The notes under the pieces: model-generated
Databases searched by the model: none
Told to the model about the DNA's origin: nothing
Seen by the model: only the letters and a program-made list of their open reading frames with translations
Shown here: positions 47,441 through 58,479 of the stretch, one piece after another
Position numbering within the stretch: position 1 is the first letter of the stretch
Layout of the letters: each line of letters begins with the position of its first letter
Source of the DNA: Cloeon dipterum
Lineage: Eukaryota; Arthropoda; Insecta; Ephemeroptera; Baetidae
Reading direction: 5' to 3'
Length of the DNA stretch: 64,000 nt
Assembly: GCF_949628265.1 (NCBI RefSeq)
Contig: NC_088788.1
Span: 3,286,001 to 3,350,000, forward strand
Made by a program: the position numbers and the translations under genes

Positions 47441-50105
47441 ATGCAGGGAATGCGAGCAGAGCGAAATCTGAGCAATTTTCTAAAAATTGCATTAATCATT
47501 ACGATGGCAACGTGCACCCTTCTGATTTTAATATCTGACCGGCAACACTCTTGGTCCATTGTGCAAATACGCGAGGAAATTCACGAAACCTTGACTAATG
47601 AAGAAGCTGCTGCCAATTTGACCAACATAGAGGAAGGAGAAGCCATTTTGAATATCGGTGAATCCAAAAACTTGTCTCAAGATGATGTATTAAAAAAGGT
47701 AAAATCATAATAATTTTTATGGCTGTTAATTTTAGTTTGGTCCCGTCGTTTACGACAAATTTATATACAGGCTCTCCATTAAGAAAGAACTTTATGAAAA
47801 TAATTTGGGTGAATTTAACCCAACTGATTTTACAATGGCTACTCCCCCAAGTAAAAATCAAGCATGGAAGGTTTACAAGAAGAAAAAAAGGTTTTACTGG
47901 GAAATTAATTCCACGCAAAATGTATCTCATGAGAAAAGTTTCCAAATTTTTCTGATCTGAAACTTTAAACTGAATTAGACGATTTCTGACTGCTTTTAAA
48001 CTCTTTAAAAGACGATTTTTTTAGTTCTAGAAAGTATTAGATGATTTTAATTATGGTTTGAATCAGCTCCTTTGATCTTCCATGAAAATTTGAAAACTTA
48101 ATATCCAAAACTTACAGCGCAAATAAATTTAAAACTTTTAGCTCCAATTTTAATCATTTCTCAGGTGCATGACTGGGCGCCTAGCGTTCTTGCAGACCAC
48201 GTGAACGACACGGACCGGAAACTAAACGACACTTGCGCCCACTACGTCAACCCCTACGGCGTGAAATATAACAATATCATGTGGCAAGTGCAGAAAACGC
48301 CCCGCGAAACGTACCACCTCTTCAACGCCTACTTTGACAACCGCACCGCTATAATGGGCAAAGGTTCCTTCGTTCGAATCCTCGCCGTCATTGACAGACG
48401 CGAGCCAAGTAACAAAACCTTCTGCCAACTTTGGTTCGCCAACAAGCCCGAGCCAACGATATCAAATGTAAGTATTTGCAAATTTTGTTATTTAAAGCAA
48501 TTTAACTAACCGCGTAGTCAGTGAAATAAATTTTTGTCCGCGTGGCATATATTGCGGAAAATTGTTCAGTACACATGAGAGCCAATCAGGAACGAATAAA
48601 TAGTTCGCAAATGTGACGCAAATGTGACGTGGAATGGAGAGTAATTCAAATATACACGTATTTTGTTTAAAAAAAAAATTTGCACAAGGGACTTTGGCCA
48701 AAGTGTTATTTTACAAGGGCTACGCATTGAAGACATTGTTTTTTTCGTTGTGAGGTTTTATTCTTCGTCAACTGATTATGAAACATAGTTAAAATTATTC
48801 CAAGCTTTCAAAACCAAGCCAAGAGAATAATTGAAACATATTGACAAAATATGAACCATATTGAAATAAATCATTATTTGGAATCCCAATTTTGACAGGT
48901 GACGCGAGCAGACTTTCTGTGGTACACGTATTGGGGAAACGAAAAATCGCCGTACCAGCCGTACCTGTTCAGCTGTGCCGTGCCTTCTTCGTTGGGGATG
49001 GTTCCGGAATCCGTCTCTCTGGTTGCTAATCCGTGCGACAACGCCACCAACAATTTGAGAGTGATCGACAACCGGGCACCATTAGACAAAAAACTCAACT
49101 TTGCGGTCTGTGTGAAGGCAATGAACTTCAAAAACCAGCCCCTCGTTTCTGTTAAGCTGGTCGAGTGGATTGAAATGCACAAAATACTCGGCGCTGATAA
49201 AATTATCATTTATGAGCTTCAGGTAAGTGTTAATTTAATCGATGAATATTATTTTAAACATAAATCAGGTGCATCCAAATACGACACGAGTCTTGGATTA
49301 CTACAAGGCGCAAGGCTTGGTGGAGATCACGAAACTGGCCCTGCCAGGAAGTGCCCCCAACATTCCTGACCTCATGGAAATGTACATGAGTCACAGGACA
49401 TTTGGTATTCAGTGCCCTCTCGAACTCATCCAGTACACCGACTGCCTGCTGAAAAATATGAATCTCTTTGAGTTCATCGTTGTTGTCGACATCGATGAAG
49501 TAAAATATAATTTGGGAAGTCGAAATTCAGTTCAAATTTGTAAAATGAAATAAATTTAAAGGTTATCCTTCCGCTTAAAGTCGATAATTGGTACGACCTC
49601 ATCTACAAAGTTACCATTCCAAAGCACAAGAAGAATAAAGAAGGCATAGCGTCATTCGTAGCAAGAAATGTGCACTTTATGGACGACACGGATGAGTATC
49701 AGGACTGGACCCAGGGAATACCAAAATACATGCACATGCTGCAGAATGTGCATCGCAACGTGTCTCACACAAAGAAGGGCGAAGCGATTAAGGTTTTAAT
49801 TATTTCTGATCTATATAATTATTCCTTTCCATAATTGAAAACTTCGTTCCTAGTGTTTCCACAACACAGATTACGTTCTGGCGCTGCACAACCACTTTGC
49901 CCGGCTTTGTCTCCGCGATTATTGCCCTTGCGTCGATTTTGATATCGAGGATACCCACATGCAGCACTACTGTCTTGGCAGGAAGAAGAGTGAGTGCAAG
50001 TGGAAGCGAGGAAAGGACCTGGTGGTGGACACGTCCATGTGGAGATTCAAGGACAAACTCATTCCAGCTACGCAGAAAGTCCTGCGCGCAATTGGATTTC
50101 TTTAA
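47441..50105 (+). CDS. GT92 family glycosyltransferase, tandem copy D
   Basis: Exons 47441-47698, 48165-48467, 48899-49222, 49269-49499, 49562-49792 and 49854-50105 give 532 aa, all introns phase 0. Features match copy C: type II membrane anchor, GT92 core, VDIDE at 368-372, ALHNHFA and the HYCLGRKKSECKWKRGKDL tail. Exons 3 to 6 differ from C at few positions. The intron 2 donor is the strong gtaagt, where A-C have gtaatt. AAATAAAAA lies about 15 bp after the stop. Confidence 0.9.
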
Positions 50106-50640
50106 ATTGTTTGAAATTAAATAAAAATTTGAGTGTGAAATGTGTTATATCCCAAGTTATTTCGTGACTATGTGCACGCAGAGAGTGTATAGAGTGTGAA
50201 ATAAAGTTATTCAATCACTATAGCAGCCAAACTGAGCAGTTCTTTCCTTTTCCTAAGCGGCCATCCCGCAACAGGAACATATTTCAAAATGTTCGCATGT
50301 CCAAAAATTTCATTTTTTGTAGAATTAATAAAAATGTGCTCCGGAATATATTTTAATTTTCAGTGTAATGGATTTAAGATGATTTACTACTTCTAATTGT
50401 CATGTAGCCATCAAATGAGCACGAATCATTTGAACCAAATTAACTTTAAATAAATTTAAACTTGCCAAAACCACCTACAGTCAGGCAAATACCATTTAAA
50501 TTTGCTTAAATGGATAAATCAGCGTAACTCTTTGACTCAGGTGAATAAATATTCCTAATTTTTAAAAGTAAAGGTTTGAATTTTTCAGTAACGGAGAAAA
50601 CTATTGGCCTGATTTTTATCCAAAAATATAAAATGCGAGC
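50106..50640. other. spacer between GT92 copies D and E, with LTR-like fragment
   Basis: At about 50144-50275 a segment starts TGTTATATCCC, contains 'gtgaaataaagttattcaatc' and ends CATCCCGCAACA, which looks like a short solo-LTR remnant, although no target duplication is seen. The remainder matches the 3' flank repeated after B and C. Confidence 0.35.
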
Positions 50641-50794
50641 GTCCTTCTCTCTGTTAGTAGAATTTTGCAGCGCTGGCACATCCGCAATGACGAAATTATT
50701 TATCAACATCGCTCTGGCAGCGAGCGAATCATCAGAAATGTCGTTGAAAGCTTCATTTATGTGCAGGTCTGTGGTGCGATAGGCAGACGCGAAT
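50641..50794 (+). promoter_or_regulatory. 5' region of GT92 gene E
   Basis: It does not share the TATA/initiator block of copies A-D. It contains 47 bases (50673-50719) that recur exactly between B and C, with an upstream ATG (50687) opening a 31-codon frame, MTKLFINIALA and onward, whose first eleven residues are also preserved in the relic. Whether this is leader or promoter is not resolved. Confidence 0.4.
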
Positions 50795-53700
50795 ATGATG
50801 GAAAATTCATTGCTGAGATCCATTTTCATTTTCCTATTATGCGTTGTACTCGCCACAATATTTTTTTTCAACATTGGATACAAGAATGAAACGGACGCGT
50901 CTACGGAGAGAATTGTCACAGAGCAAGTTTTCCATCCCCAAGACTATCTCGGTGTAGACAAAATTAATATATCAAATGATGAAATTGCAAAAAAGGTAAA
51001 ATTTACGGTATATAATGGAAAAACTGCATTTTCTAGAGAGAGCAAATAATTTCAGCTGTTTGATTCGCATCCAAACCTCGTGCCATCTCGCTTAACGGAG
51101 TACGGTCCTCGACAAAACGATTCCTGTGCCCTGTACGTGAACATGTTGGATGCCAATCACAACAACATTTACTGGCAGGAGCAGCGAGCTGCCAATGACA
51201 CTTATTATTTATTCGGCGCTTACCTCGATAACCGCACGACCCTGAACGCCGATCCGGCCGTTCGAATCATCGCGATGCTGGACAAGCGCAACCGGACGCA
51301 AAACCTTACGTGCCAATTTTGGTACCAAAAAGAACGAATGCCGATTGTTTCAGCCGTATGTCCAATTTAAAATTTTATAGAATCGCTCTGGTTTTATTTC
51401 CGGGGCAGGTTTTGAGCTAAGAATAGTTAACCTAATTAAAATAATTGGTATCTCCATTTATCCCACTCTTTTGCAAAATACCAGCGGGGGCCAGATGTGC
51501 GGTAAAATTGGTTCCCACTGCGCAGATCCAAGATGGCGTCTTGTGGGAAACAAAAAGCTCTCTTTGGTTTGCCGTACGAGTGTCAAGAGTTTGTTTTTAC
51601 GATCCAAAAGACACAATTAACAAATTATGTCTCAATTTTGACCAAATCTTGCTTCTTTTCGCGCATTATCACGTGACTGTTTTTCCACCGGACGCCATAT
51701 CTGCGCGTCGCACGAATCTGGCCCCCGCTGGCAAAATACCAAACATCAGAAATTGAATTAAAAAATAAAGGACTGAAAATCTAAATTCAAATTCTCATTT
51801 TATAATTGTTCTCAAATATGTTTCTTATCTAATTTGTTTTAATTATTGTTCTTTGAGGTGTCAGAGTACCGACAGTTGTGGGCAAATGCTTCAAACTCGA
51901 GCGACAGTGATTTGCATCCGTTTTTACTGAGCTGCGTGGTGCCGAAATTGAATAACTCCGTGGTGCCAGAGTCGGTCTCCTTGGTGGGCGCACCCTGTCA
52001 AAACGCGACCAACAACCTCAGGGTCGTTTACAACGGTGCACCGAACGGTACAAAGAAGGGCTTTGCCGTGTGCGTCACGGCTCTTGGGTTGTCTCTCAGG
52101 TCCTATCTTCCCGTCCTGCCTATCAGGTTGGTCGAGTGGATCGAACTGATTAAAATCCTTGGTGCCGAGAAGATCGTATTTCACGAAATGAAGGTAATTT
52201 TCATCGATTTCTTTTTCTGTTCTTTGAATCGTTATTTAAAGCCTCGAAATCACCGCTACTTAAGCCACAAATAAATGTCCCTGCAGCCCCTATTGCCAGG
52301 AAAAATTAGAGTCGATCAGGGGATTAAGAAACTAAAATATTTTAATCACACCCAAAAATAATAACTAAAATGGTCTTACAGAAATTAATTTTGGTGTCAC
52401 TTTGAGAGAAACACTCCACAAAAACCAACATTCCTAAGCAGTCAATCGAGTGAATTGTTTGAGAATAATTAAACTCGTTAAAGTACAATATTGAAAGAAG
52501 GACTTTATTTAATGAAAAATATAAGTGTCTCCAAATTTTCTCCAAACCTTACTGTGCTTGACCATTTTGTTTTACAGATTTTACTTTTGTAATACTTGTA
52601 AATTGTTCCGAAAACCAAGCAAAACTGGGAAATTTAAGAAAATTGACACTGAAAAATCCATTTTTAAACTGTGACTTAACATTTGAGGAATGAGTTTAAG
52701 CCAAAATTAACCTTTTTAAAAAAATGGCCGCTGCAAAGTCAGCGTCAGCAGGCTTGATCATTGTTTCCTTACCTAGAATCTCAATTTATTTTACGAATAA
52801 GAGTTTGTAAAATAAAATTCCTCGTTGGAGAAGGGATCTGGATGAGAGTCAAATTGAACTAAACCCTAAAAAAAGAGATTCAAAGAGCAGAAAATGGAGT
52901 TGTTCACCTTTAAAATTAATTAGCAAGTGTAAAACTAGACGCATCCAAATTTGTCGTCGGTGTTGGAGCACTATTCAAACGCAGGCGAGGTGGAAGTGTC
53001 TGGCTTGTCCCTTCCAGGCTACCTTACAAACGTCCCGGACTTCATTTTATCCTACTTGAACACCAAACCACACATTCGTACGTTCATCGAGGACCTCGCG
53101 TACAATGACTGTTATTACAAATACGTGCACCAGTTTGAATTCCTTGTAGTGCTCGACATCTTTGAGGTTCGTAATTTCTATATTTCTGTTATAATCGCTC
53201 TTCTTTCGCTCTAACTTCTAACAAAATAAATTTTGACAAAGTCGCAATTCCTAGGGAAGAAATTCTAAAATTCTAGAAATATAAAATAATGGGAGATATA
53301 ATAAAGTCTAAAAAAATCTATGAATTTTTCTCTCAACGCCAGTACCATTATTAATTTTTTTTAATAGTTTTCGTTTGTGTTGCTTGAGAATGATTTCCAC
53401 AAAAGAGCGAATAAATCCATATTTATAATGACAATTTATTTATTTTTGAAATTTTATGAATAATTTCCAGGTCATCATTCCAAAACTTGCGCCGGATTGG
53501 CGAGCCCTACTCTCTGAACCTGTAAAGAAATCCCCTGCTTCGTCCTTCACAGCAAATCGCTCCGTGTTCGTGGACGACAAAGCCGAGTTGCATGACTGGT
53601 CCGCTGAAGTCCCAAAATATTTGCACATGTTGCAGCACGTCTATCGAAACTTCGAGACAAACGTCACTGCGGATATGCCAATTGAAAATGCTGTATTCCA

Positions 53701-53926
53701 CAAAAGCACTTCTCCATTTTTTTGTGTTAGACAAGGAAGTAATTGCCGTTCTGATTTCGTTGACGCCCAACTGCATAAATATTGCGTTGGTAGGGAAGAG
53801 GATGAGTGCAAGACGGAAAGGGGTGCTCAATTGCAGATTGACACGACTATTCGGCGGTTTAAGGGTGAACTAATTAAGGCATCAAACAAGGCACTTAAAA
53901 CTTTAGGACTTGTTAAATTTACGTGA
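50795..53926 (+). CDS. diverged GT92 glycosyltransferase paralog E, DxD-like motif altered
   Basis: Exons 50795-50995, 51056-51355, 51858-52193, 52939-53166 and 53471-53926 join in phase 0 to 506 aa. An N-terminal membrane segment (SIFIFLLCVVLATIFFF), the RLVEWIELIKILGAEKIVFHE core and HPNLSSVLEHYSNAGEVEV place it in GT92. Where A-D have VDIDE, E has LDIFE (351-355), so the second Asp is Phe354. The ALHNHYA segment of exon 6 is replaced and about ten residues are missing. The sequences matching exons 5 and 6 of A-D form one exon. Intron 2 holds a hAT-type MITE. The intact reading frame and good splice sites argue for a functional protein, possibly a non-catalytic one. The second ATG at 50798 is an alternative start. 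Confidence 0.85.
51482..51730. mobile_element. hAT-type MITE (family 4), copy 2
   Basis: A 249-bp element in intron 2 of GT92 gene E. The ends CAGCGGGGGCCAGAT and inverse are flanked by the direct repeat GCAAAATAC (51473-51481 and 51731-51739; 8 or 9 bp depending on where the edge is set). The ends are better preserved than in copy 1, suggesting a recent insertion. It contains AAGATGGCGTC and the inverted GACGCCATA. Confidence 0.92.
52515..52875. mobile_element. possible old relic of MITE family 1
   Basis: Blocks such as 'ccaaattttctccaaacctt', 'gtgcttga', 'gcaaagtcagcgt' and 'tttccttacctagaatctcaattt' resemble parts of the family, rearranged and heavily diverged. It lies in intron 3 of GT92 gene E. 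Confidence 0.35.
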
Positions 53927-54674
53927 GGAGTACTTGTTTTATTTAATTTTTTGGAAGTGGGGGTATGATTTAATCCACCTGTTATTCATTTTGTAGTTTA
54001 AAAATTGTAGATTTTCGAAAATTTAAATACTTACACAACAACTGCCTTTATTTGCATCTACCAATCATTAAAAATGCTAAATTTATTTACATTTTTTAAA
54101 GCATTTCGTGATAGCAGCGTATCAAGCACTTATGTTAGTTTAATAAATATTAAATGTTGATGAAAAATTCAAAGAGTAGATTCAGATATTTAGATTAAAT
54201 ATTTCAACAAAAATTCAATCAAATAATTAACAAAAAATCAATTTGCTACCCTTTCTTTGCTCACCCCTCAAGAATTCACAATTCCTCATGAAAGCAGTTG
54301 CTCTGCGAAATTTAATTACTAGAATTCGTTTCTTGTGCGCCTTCGGAAAAACGACGTTAAAACATTGTACATATATCTCACACAAATAAAAATCTGGTTA
54401 TATTTACTCGTAAGGAATCATTATTTAGCACTATGTATTTATTCGGCAAAAGTACAAAAACACCGATTTTCTAGGCAATAAACTACATCAAACTCGCAAC
54501 AGCAGGAAATTCGAGGTAATATCAAAACTGCGAATGGTCCATTTAAATTGTGAAAAGTAAAACAAATCAAAATGCTATCTATATCGTTGCCTAGTTGCCC
54601 TAAGTAAGAAATGTAATTTGAACATGTTTTTTGGCCTCAGTTGAATATTTGTGTAATTGCAGCGGGGTTATTTA
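53927..54674. other. convergent spacer between GT92 gene E and the ERG28-like gene
   Basis: An AT-rich 3'-to-3' spacer. Polyadenylation-type hexamers occur on both strands (AATAAA near 54141 on plus; TTTATT near 54437 for the minus-strand gene). Nothing else is supported. Confidence 0.5.
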
Positions 54675-56357
54675 TTATTGGTTCTTGCGGTGGTGTCTTT
54701 TGCGTCGCATGACGCCGGCTTGTCTCAGGAGTTCTGCGTTTTCGTCTTCGCCACAGGATTTGACCAGCTCATCCACTCTGTGCAGATAGCGCGGCGCCAG
54801 GGAAAGCCCGATCAGAGTGATCACTAAAATTCAAACAGTCACAAGGAGGATTTTAAAAATGCAAAAATTAATATTCGCACTGTTCAGAAGTCCCGGAAAG
54901 ATGACGTAGAAGCCAAAGGGCGCAGTTTGGAAGAGGAAACACTCGGTCAAATGTACAAGCACCGTTAGAATGAGAGAGAAAATCGCCACACTGATTAAAC
55001 TATAAGAATAGAAAATTCCTTTTAGATAACAATATAATGTGTGTAAAAAGAATTCTTACGGCCTGTAGTGGATGAATAGAGCGCAGTGTATCAAAATCAC
55101 AGCCTTCATAATCGCGTAGGCGCCTACGATTCGTGCTAACGCAGGATCTGGAAAAGGTATTTTGATTTAATAGCAAAGAGAAAAATGCAAATCGAAGGAT
55201 AGGGACAAGGATTTTGTTTATAAATGCAAAAGTGGATAAATCTTGACAGGAGTTGACAGCCAATTTCTCTATTTATTTTGTGTCTTCTCACAGACACAGT
55301 GACTTAAAGCAAATTTTACACGACTGAGCGAATATGACAGGAATTTTTATAGGGGAGGTGGTATTTATTGGAATAAAATATTTCTGCAATTAATGGAAAG
55401 GATAAGCATATTTTTTATGAGAGTGTGCAAAGTCCTCAAATCTTATTTATGCTGCTAAAAATGATTTTTAAACTTTAACATGAGAATAAATAACTGTCTC
55501 GAAGGGCCAGGTTTCAGGTTATAAAGTAAATTATTTTTTACACTAAATTCTTAGCTTGAGAGAAATAAATTTATTTAAACATTTTGCGAAAAGCAAAGAT
55601 TTTTGTCGAAATATTTGTAATTTTAATTTTAATTTATTTTTAGTCAAATATAGTCCGTTTAATTGAGAATTTTGATCGAAGAGTTAATGAAAATCGATTT
55701 AAAGAAGCCATTTAATGTTCAGAATTTAAAAATTCGAGGTAAAGAGCTGCCATTGTGGTTAAAAAGCTTAAAAATATATATGCCAAAAGAATCCCCGAAG
55801 TCATCTAATTAATTATTTTAAACTTTTATTGAATTTGTCCGTAAATTTTACTTATATCTTTGACTGCAGTTGGAGGGCATACGAGGGGATAAATTATTCT
55901 TATCCGGCAAGATTTTATTTAATTATTCAATTATCTCCTTTAATTTAAGAACTTATTAACTTAAGAAATAACAGACTGGGGATTAAAAGAGCGTCATATT
56001 TTCGCTAATGGACAATTATACCTCTTAAGGGAATTGTATGTAGTGGTTAAATAAAAGCTAACAAATACAAAGAGTGTAGGAAAATCCCAGGGAATGCTAA
56101 TCAACCAATCGATCTCATTTCACACCAAGTAGGCAACTGTGAGAACCGGCGCGTCAAGCCGGTTGCCTACACTCACCCTGTTCCCCGGTGGTGGCCTGCT
56201 GGTTGGTGTTGTTGGCCCCGACGACGATGGCGTCGTCGAGGAAGGTGCGTTTGTCGATGAAGCAGCGGAAGGCGGTTCCCAAATCCATGAAGGCGACGAA
56301 GGCGATCCATCCGCGGAAGGCGTACATCAGCTTCTCGCCCAGTTCGAATCCGAACAT
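54675..56357 (-). CDS. ERG28-family membrane protein
   Basis: Minus-strand exons 56177-56357, 55060-55147, 54881-54999 and 54675-54823 join in frame (phases 1, 2, 1) to 178 aa. The layout is that of ERG28: an RGW-containing first hydrophobic segment, MDLGTAFRCFIDKR, then ARIVGAYAIMKAVILIHCALFIH, LISVAIFSLILTVLVHLTECFLFQTAPFG and a last hydrophobic segment ending in APRYL, with a basic tail. Four membrane segments are expected. ERG28 in yeast and its animal homologues is an ER scaffold that holds sterol C-4 demethylation enzymes together. The match is by pattern from memory of the family; the N-linked-type NNTNQQAT loop and Glu/Arg-rich tail look lineage-specific. The start ATG at 56357 follows a GC-rich promoter-like region. 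Confidence 0.72.
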
Positions 56358-56640
56358 TTTTTGTCTGCGTTTCGGAGACTTTCACCAAATAATACACACC
56401 ATGCTCGGCGGCCAGATTTATTTGGTAAATATATACTCCGTGCAGAGCAGAGGGTGGGTGTCAGCTGGTTGCCGCTGGGTGGCACGTGCGCCCTCGCACA
56501 GACGCCGGCGCGCGCACCGCACCCGCGGGGTTGGCGCGAGACCGCGGGTGCCGGTCATCGACCCAACTCACCAGCGAGTAATTCGGGAATGAACCAACGC
56601 TGCTCAGCCTCTTATTTTGTAACGGGGCAATTGGAATTTT
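56358..56640 (-). promoter_or_regulatory. GC-rich promoter-like region of the ERG28-like gene
   Basis: A GC-rich stretch with CG clusters immediately upstream (minus strand) of the start codon. It contains a CACGTG E-box at 56483-56488 and a TATATAT tract near 56430. The transcription start is not defined. Confidence 0.45.
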
Positions 56641-58479
56641 AAAGTCGATCAAGCACTTTTTATCTTTCAATCGCAGATAGAATATTATTTGTGGGGCAAA
56701 AACTAGCCTCGACACAAATTTATTTATAATAAAAATTTTTTAAAGAAAAATTCCCTACGTGGAAGAGAAGTTTTTCTATTTAATTATACAGTCAGAAAGT
56801 GAAATTTTAATATTGTGCAAGGAGACCAAAAACAGGATCAAAATATTTAAATTTCCTCCCTCATAACTAAAGACTCTTCTTCTTTTTGTTTTAAAGTGGA
56901 ATGATTTTTTGTTAAAAAAATGAATTTCGAATTTTACTGGTTACGCCCTCTTTTTTGAGCTAAGGAAATTAATTGCTTCCGGGGTGAGAAAAATTATGAA
57001 AATTAGAAGATAAAAATAGTACTTTTGAGTCTTGAAAGTTTTTTTTAATTTTTTCAAAAATTGCAGATTTTCAAAAGGGGTCTGTGTTTGGCTTCATTAA
57101 AATTCCCCAGTTCATAGTAGCGTCGAAAATTGCCTAAATTAAAAGGCTGATTAAATTTCCAGTTTTTTACCCATTGAACAAATTTTTCTCATATTTAATA
57201 TTCTCAATTTTTGACCTTCAATTCGTCCTGGTCCCGGTAAAATTGCGCAACTTTCAACAACCAAACGCGTATTTCCTTGTTGCAAGAAAAGGTCAACAAT
57301 AAATTTTACAATGAAAATTTGGGTGTTTGTTGAACGTTGCGCAATTTTACCGGGACCAGGATGAATTGTTTTAGGGAAAAATCAATTCGAGAATCATCTC
57401 AGAGAATATTTTTTTATTTTAATAATTTCTAAGATTTTCAGAGGTAAACTCGGACCCTTATGGCTCTCAAATTGTTCTAAAATAAGATTTTCGTTCCCAG
57501 AGAAAAGTCCTGGCCGCAGGAATAATTTCAAAGGTATGATAATTAAAACAATCCGATTTTGAACTAATTTAATTAGATTTTATTGCGTCATTTTGTCCAA
57601 CATCTTAGTATCTTTTCACAAAATAGCTACAATATACTTTGTTAAATATAAAATAATATATATATTCTGTACTTCTCATGTGGATGTTGTGGTACTTGAA
57701 TGTGGAATTCGATAAAACTGGCCTAAAATATGCTGTTCACATTCGGTTCGTGTGTCGCTTTGAGCAAGCACCGTCCGCAAAACCTTTACCATTCGATCCG
57801 CACTTTTTTATGGCCATCATGACACGTGTTTAATGAATACTTTCGAATGAACAGTTAACAGTAGTAAGCCTATTTCCTAATCAAGCACAGCCAGAAATGA
57901 ATTATAACTCGTAAATCATATCAAACCACTTACGGACTAACAGTTTTAGTTTTATAATTACGTTTAAATCATCATTCACAACTGTCGAATGTCAGTCAAT
58001 TATATAATATAATAACTCTCAACCGCGCGTCTCGCACTATTAGAACCTGAAAACTGAATCGTCTCAAATGCATCGATCAATCAATAAAACACCCACCATG
58101 AAATTTCTAGCTCTTTTTTTCTCTCCTGCCGTTTGTGCTTCTAAATGCTTTGAGATCTGCGAACTAGCCAAAAAGTGCTCAGAACTGTCATGGATTTTTG
58201 AGGTGCATTTTCATTTCAATTCCTCCTTAAACCCAATCAATGCGATTTAACTAAAATGCTTAGGCTCGATGGCCTCTCTAATTTTAGTCGAAAATACAAA
58301 AAGGGTTGGTTGTCTTACGTTCTATGTCTGGTCAACAGCCATAAAATTATAAAAACCATTCTGCATTTTTCTCTCCTGGCAATGAACAAGTGCATAAATA
58401 TCAACATACATTATACAAGTATACATAATAGACTAATGACCCGGTTCAATCGTCGTTCAATTCACGTCGTCGTGCGTAC
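56641..58479. other. AT-rich intergenic DNA
   Basis: The region between the two minus-strand genes. It contains an isolated family 1 MITE end (ttaaagtggaatgat near 56893), the hairpin element listed separately at 57219-57368, and small open frames at 58068-58483 without recognisable domains. It also covers the 3' UTR of the dehydrogenase-like gene. Confidence 0.45.
57219..57368. mobile_element. small hairpin element with 44-bp inverted arms
   Basis: Arms 57219-57262 and 57325-57368 are inverse copies with about three mismatches (CCTGGTCCCGGTAAAATTGC is the core). They are separated by about 62 bp. The size and form suggest a small MITE. Only one copy is seen here, so the family is not established. 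Confidence 0.65.
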
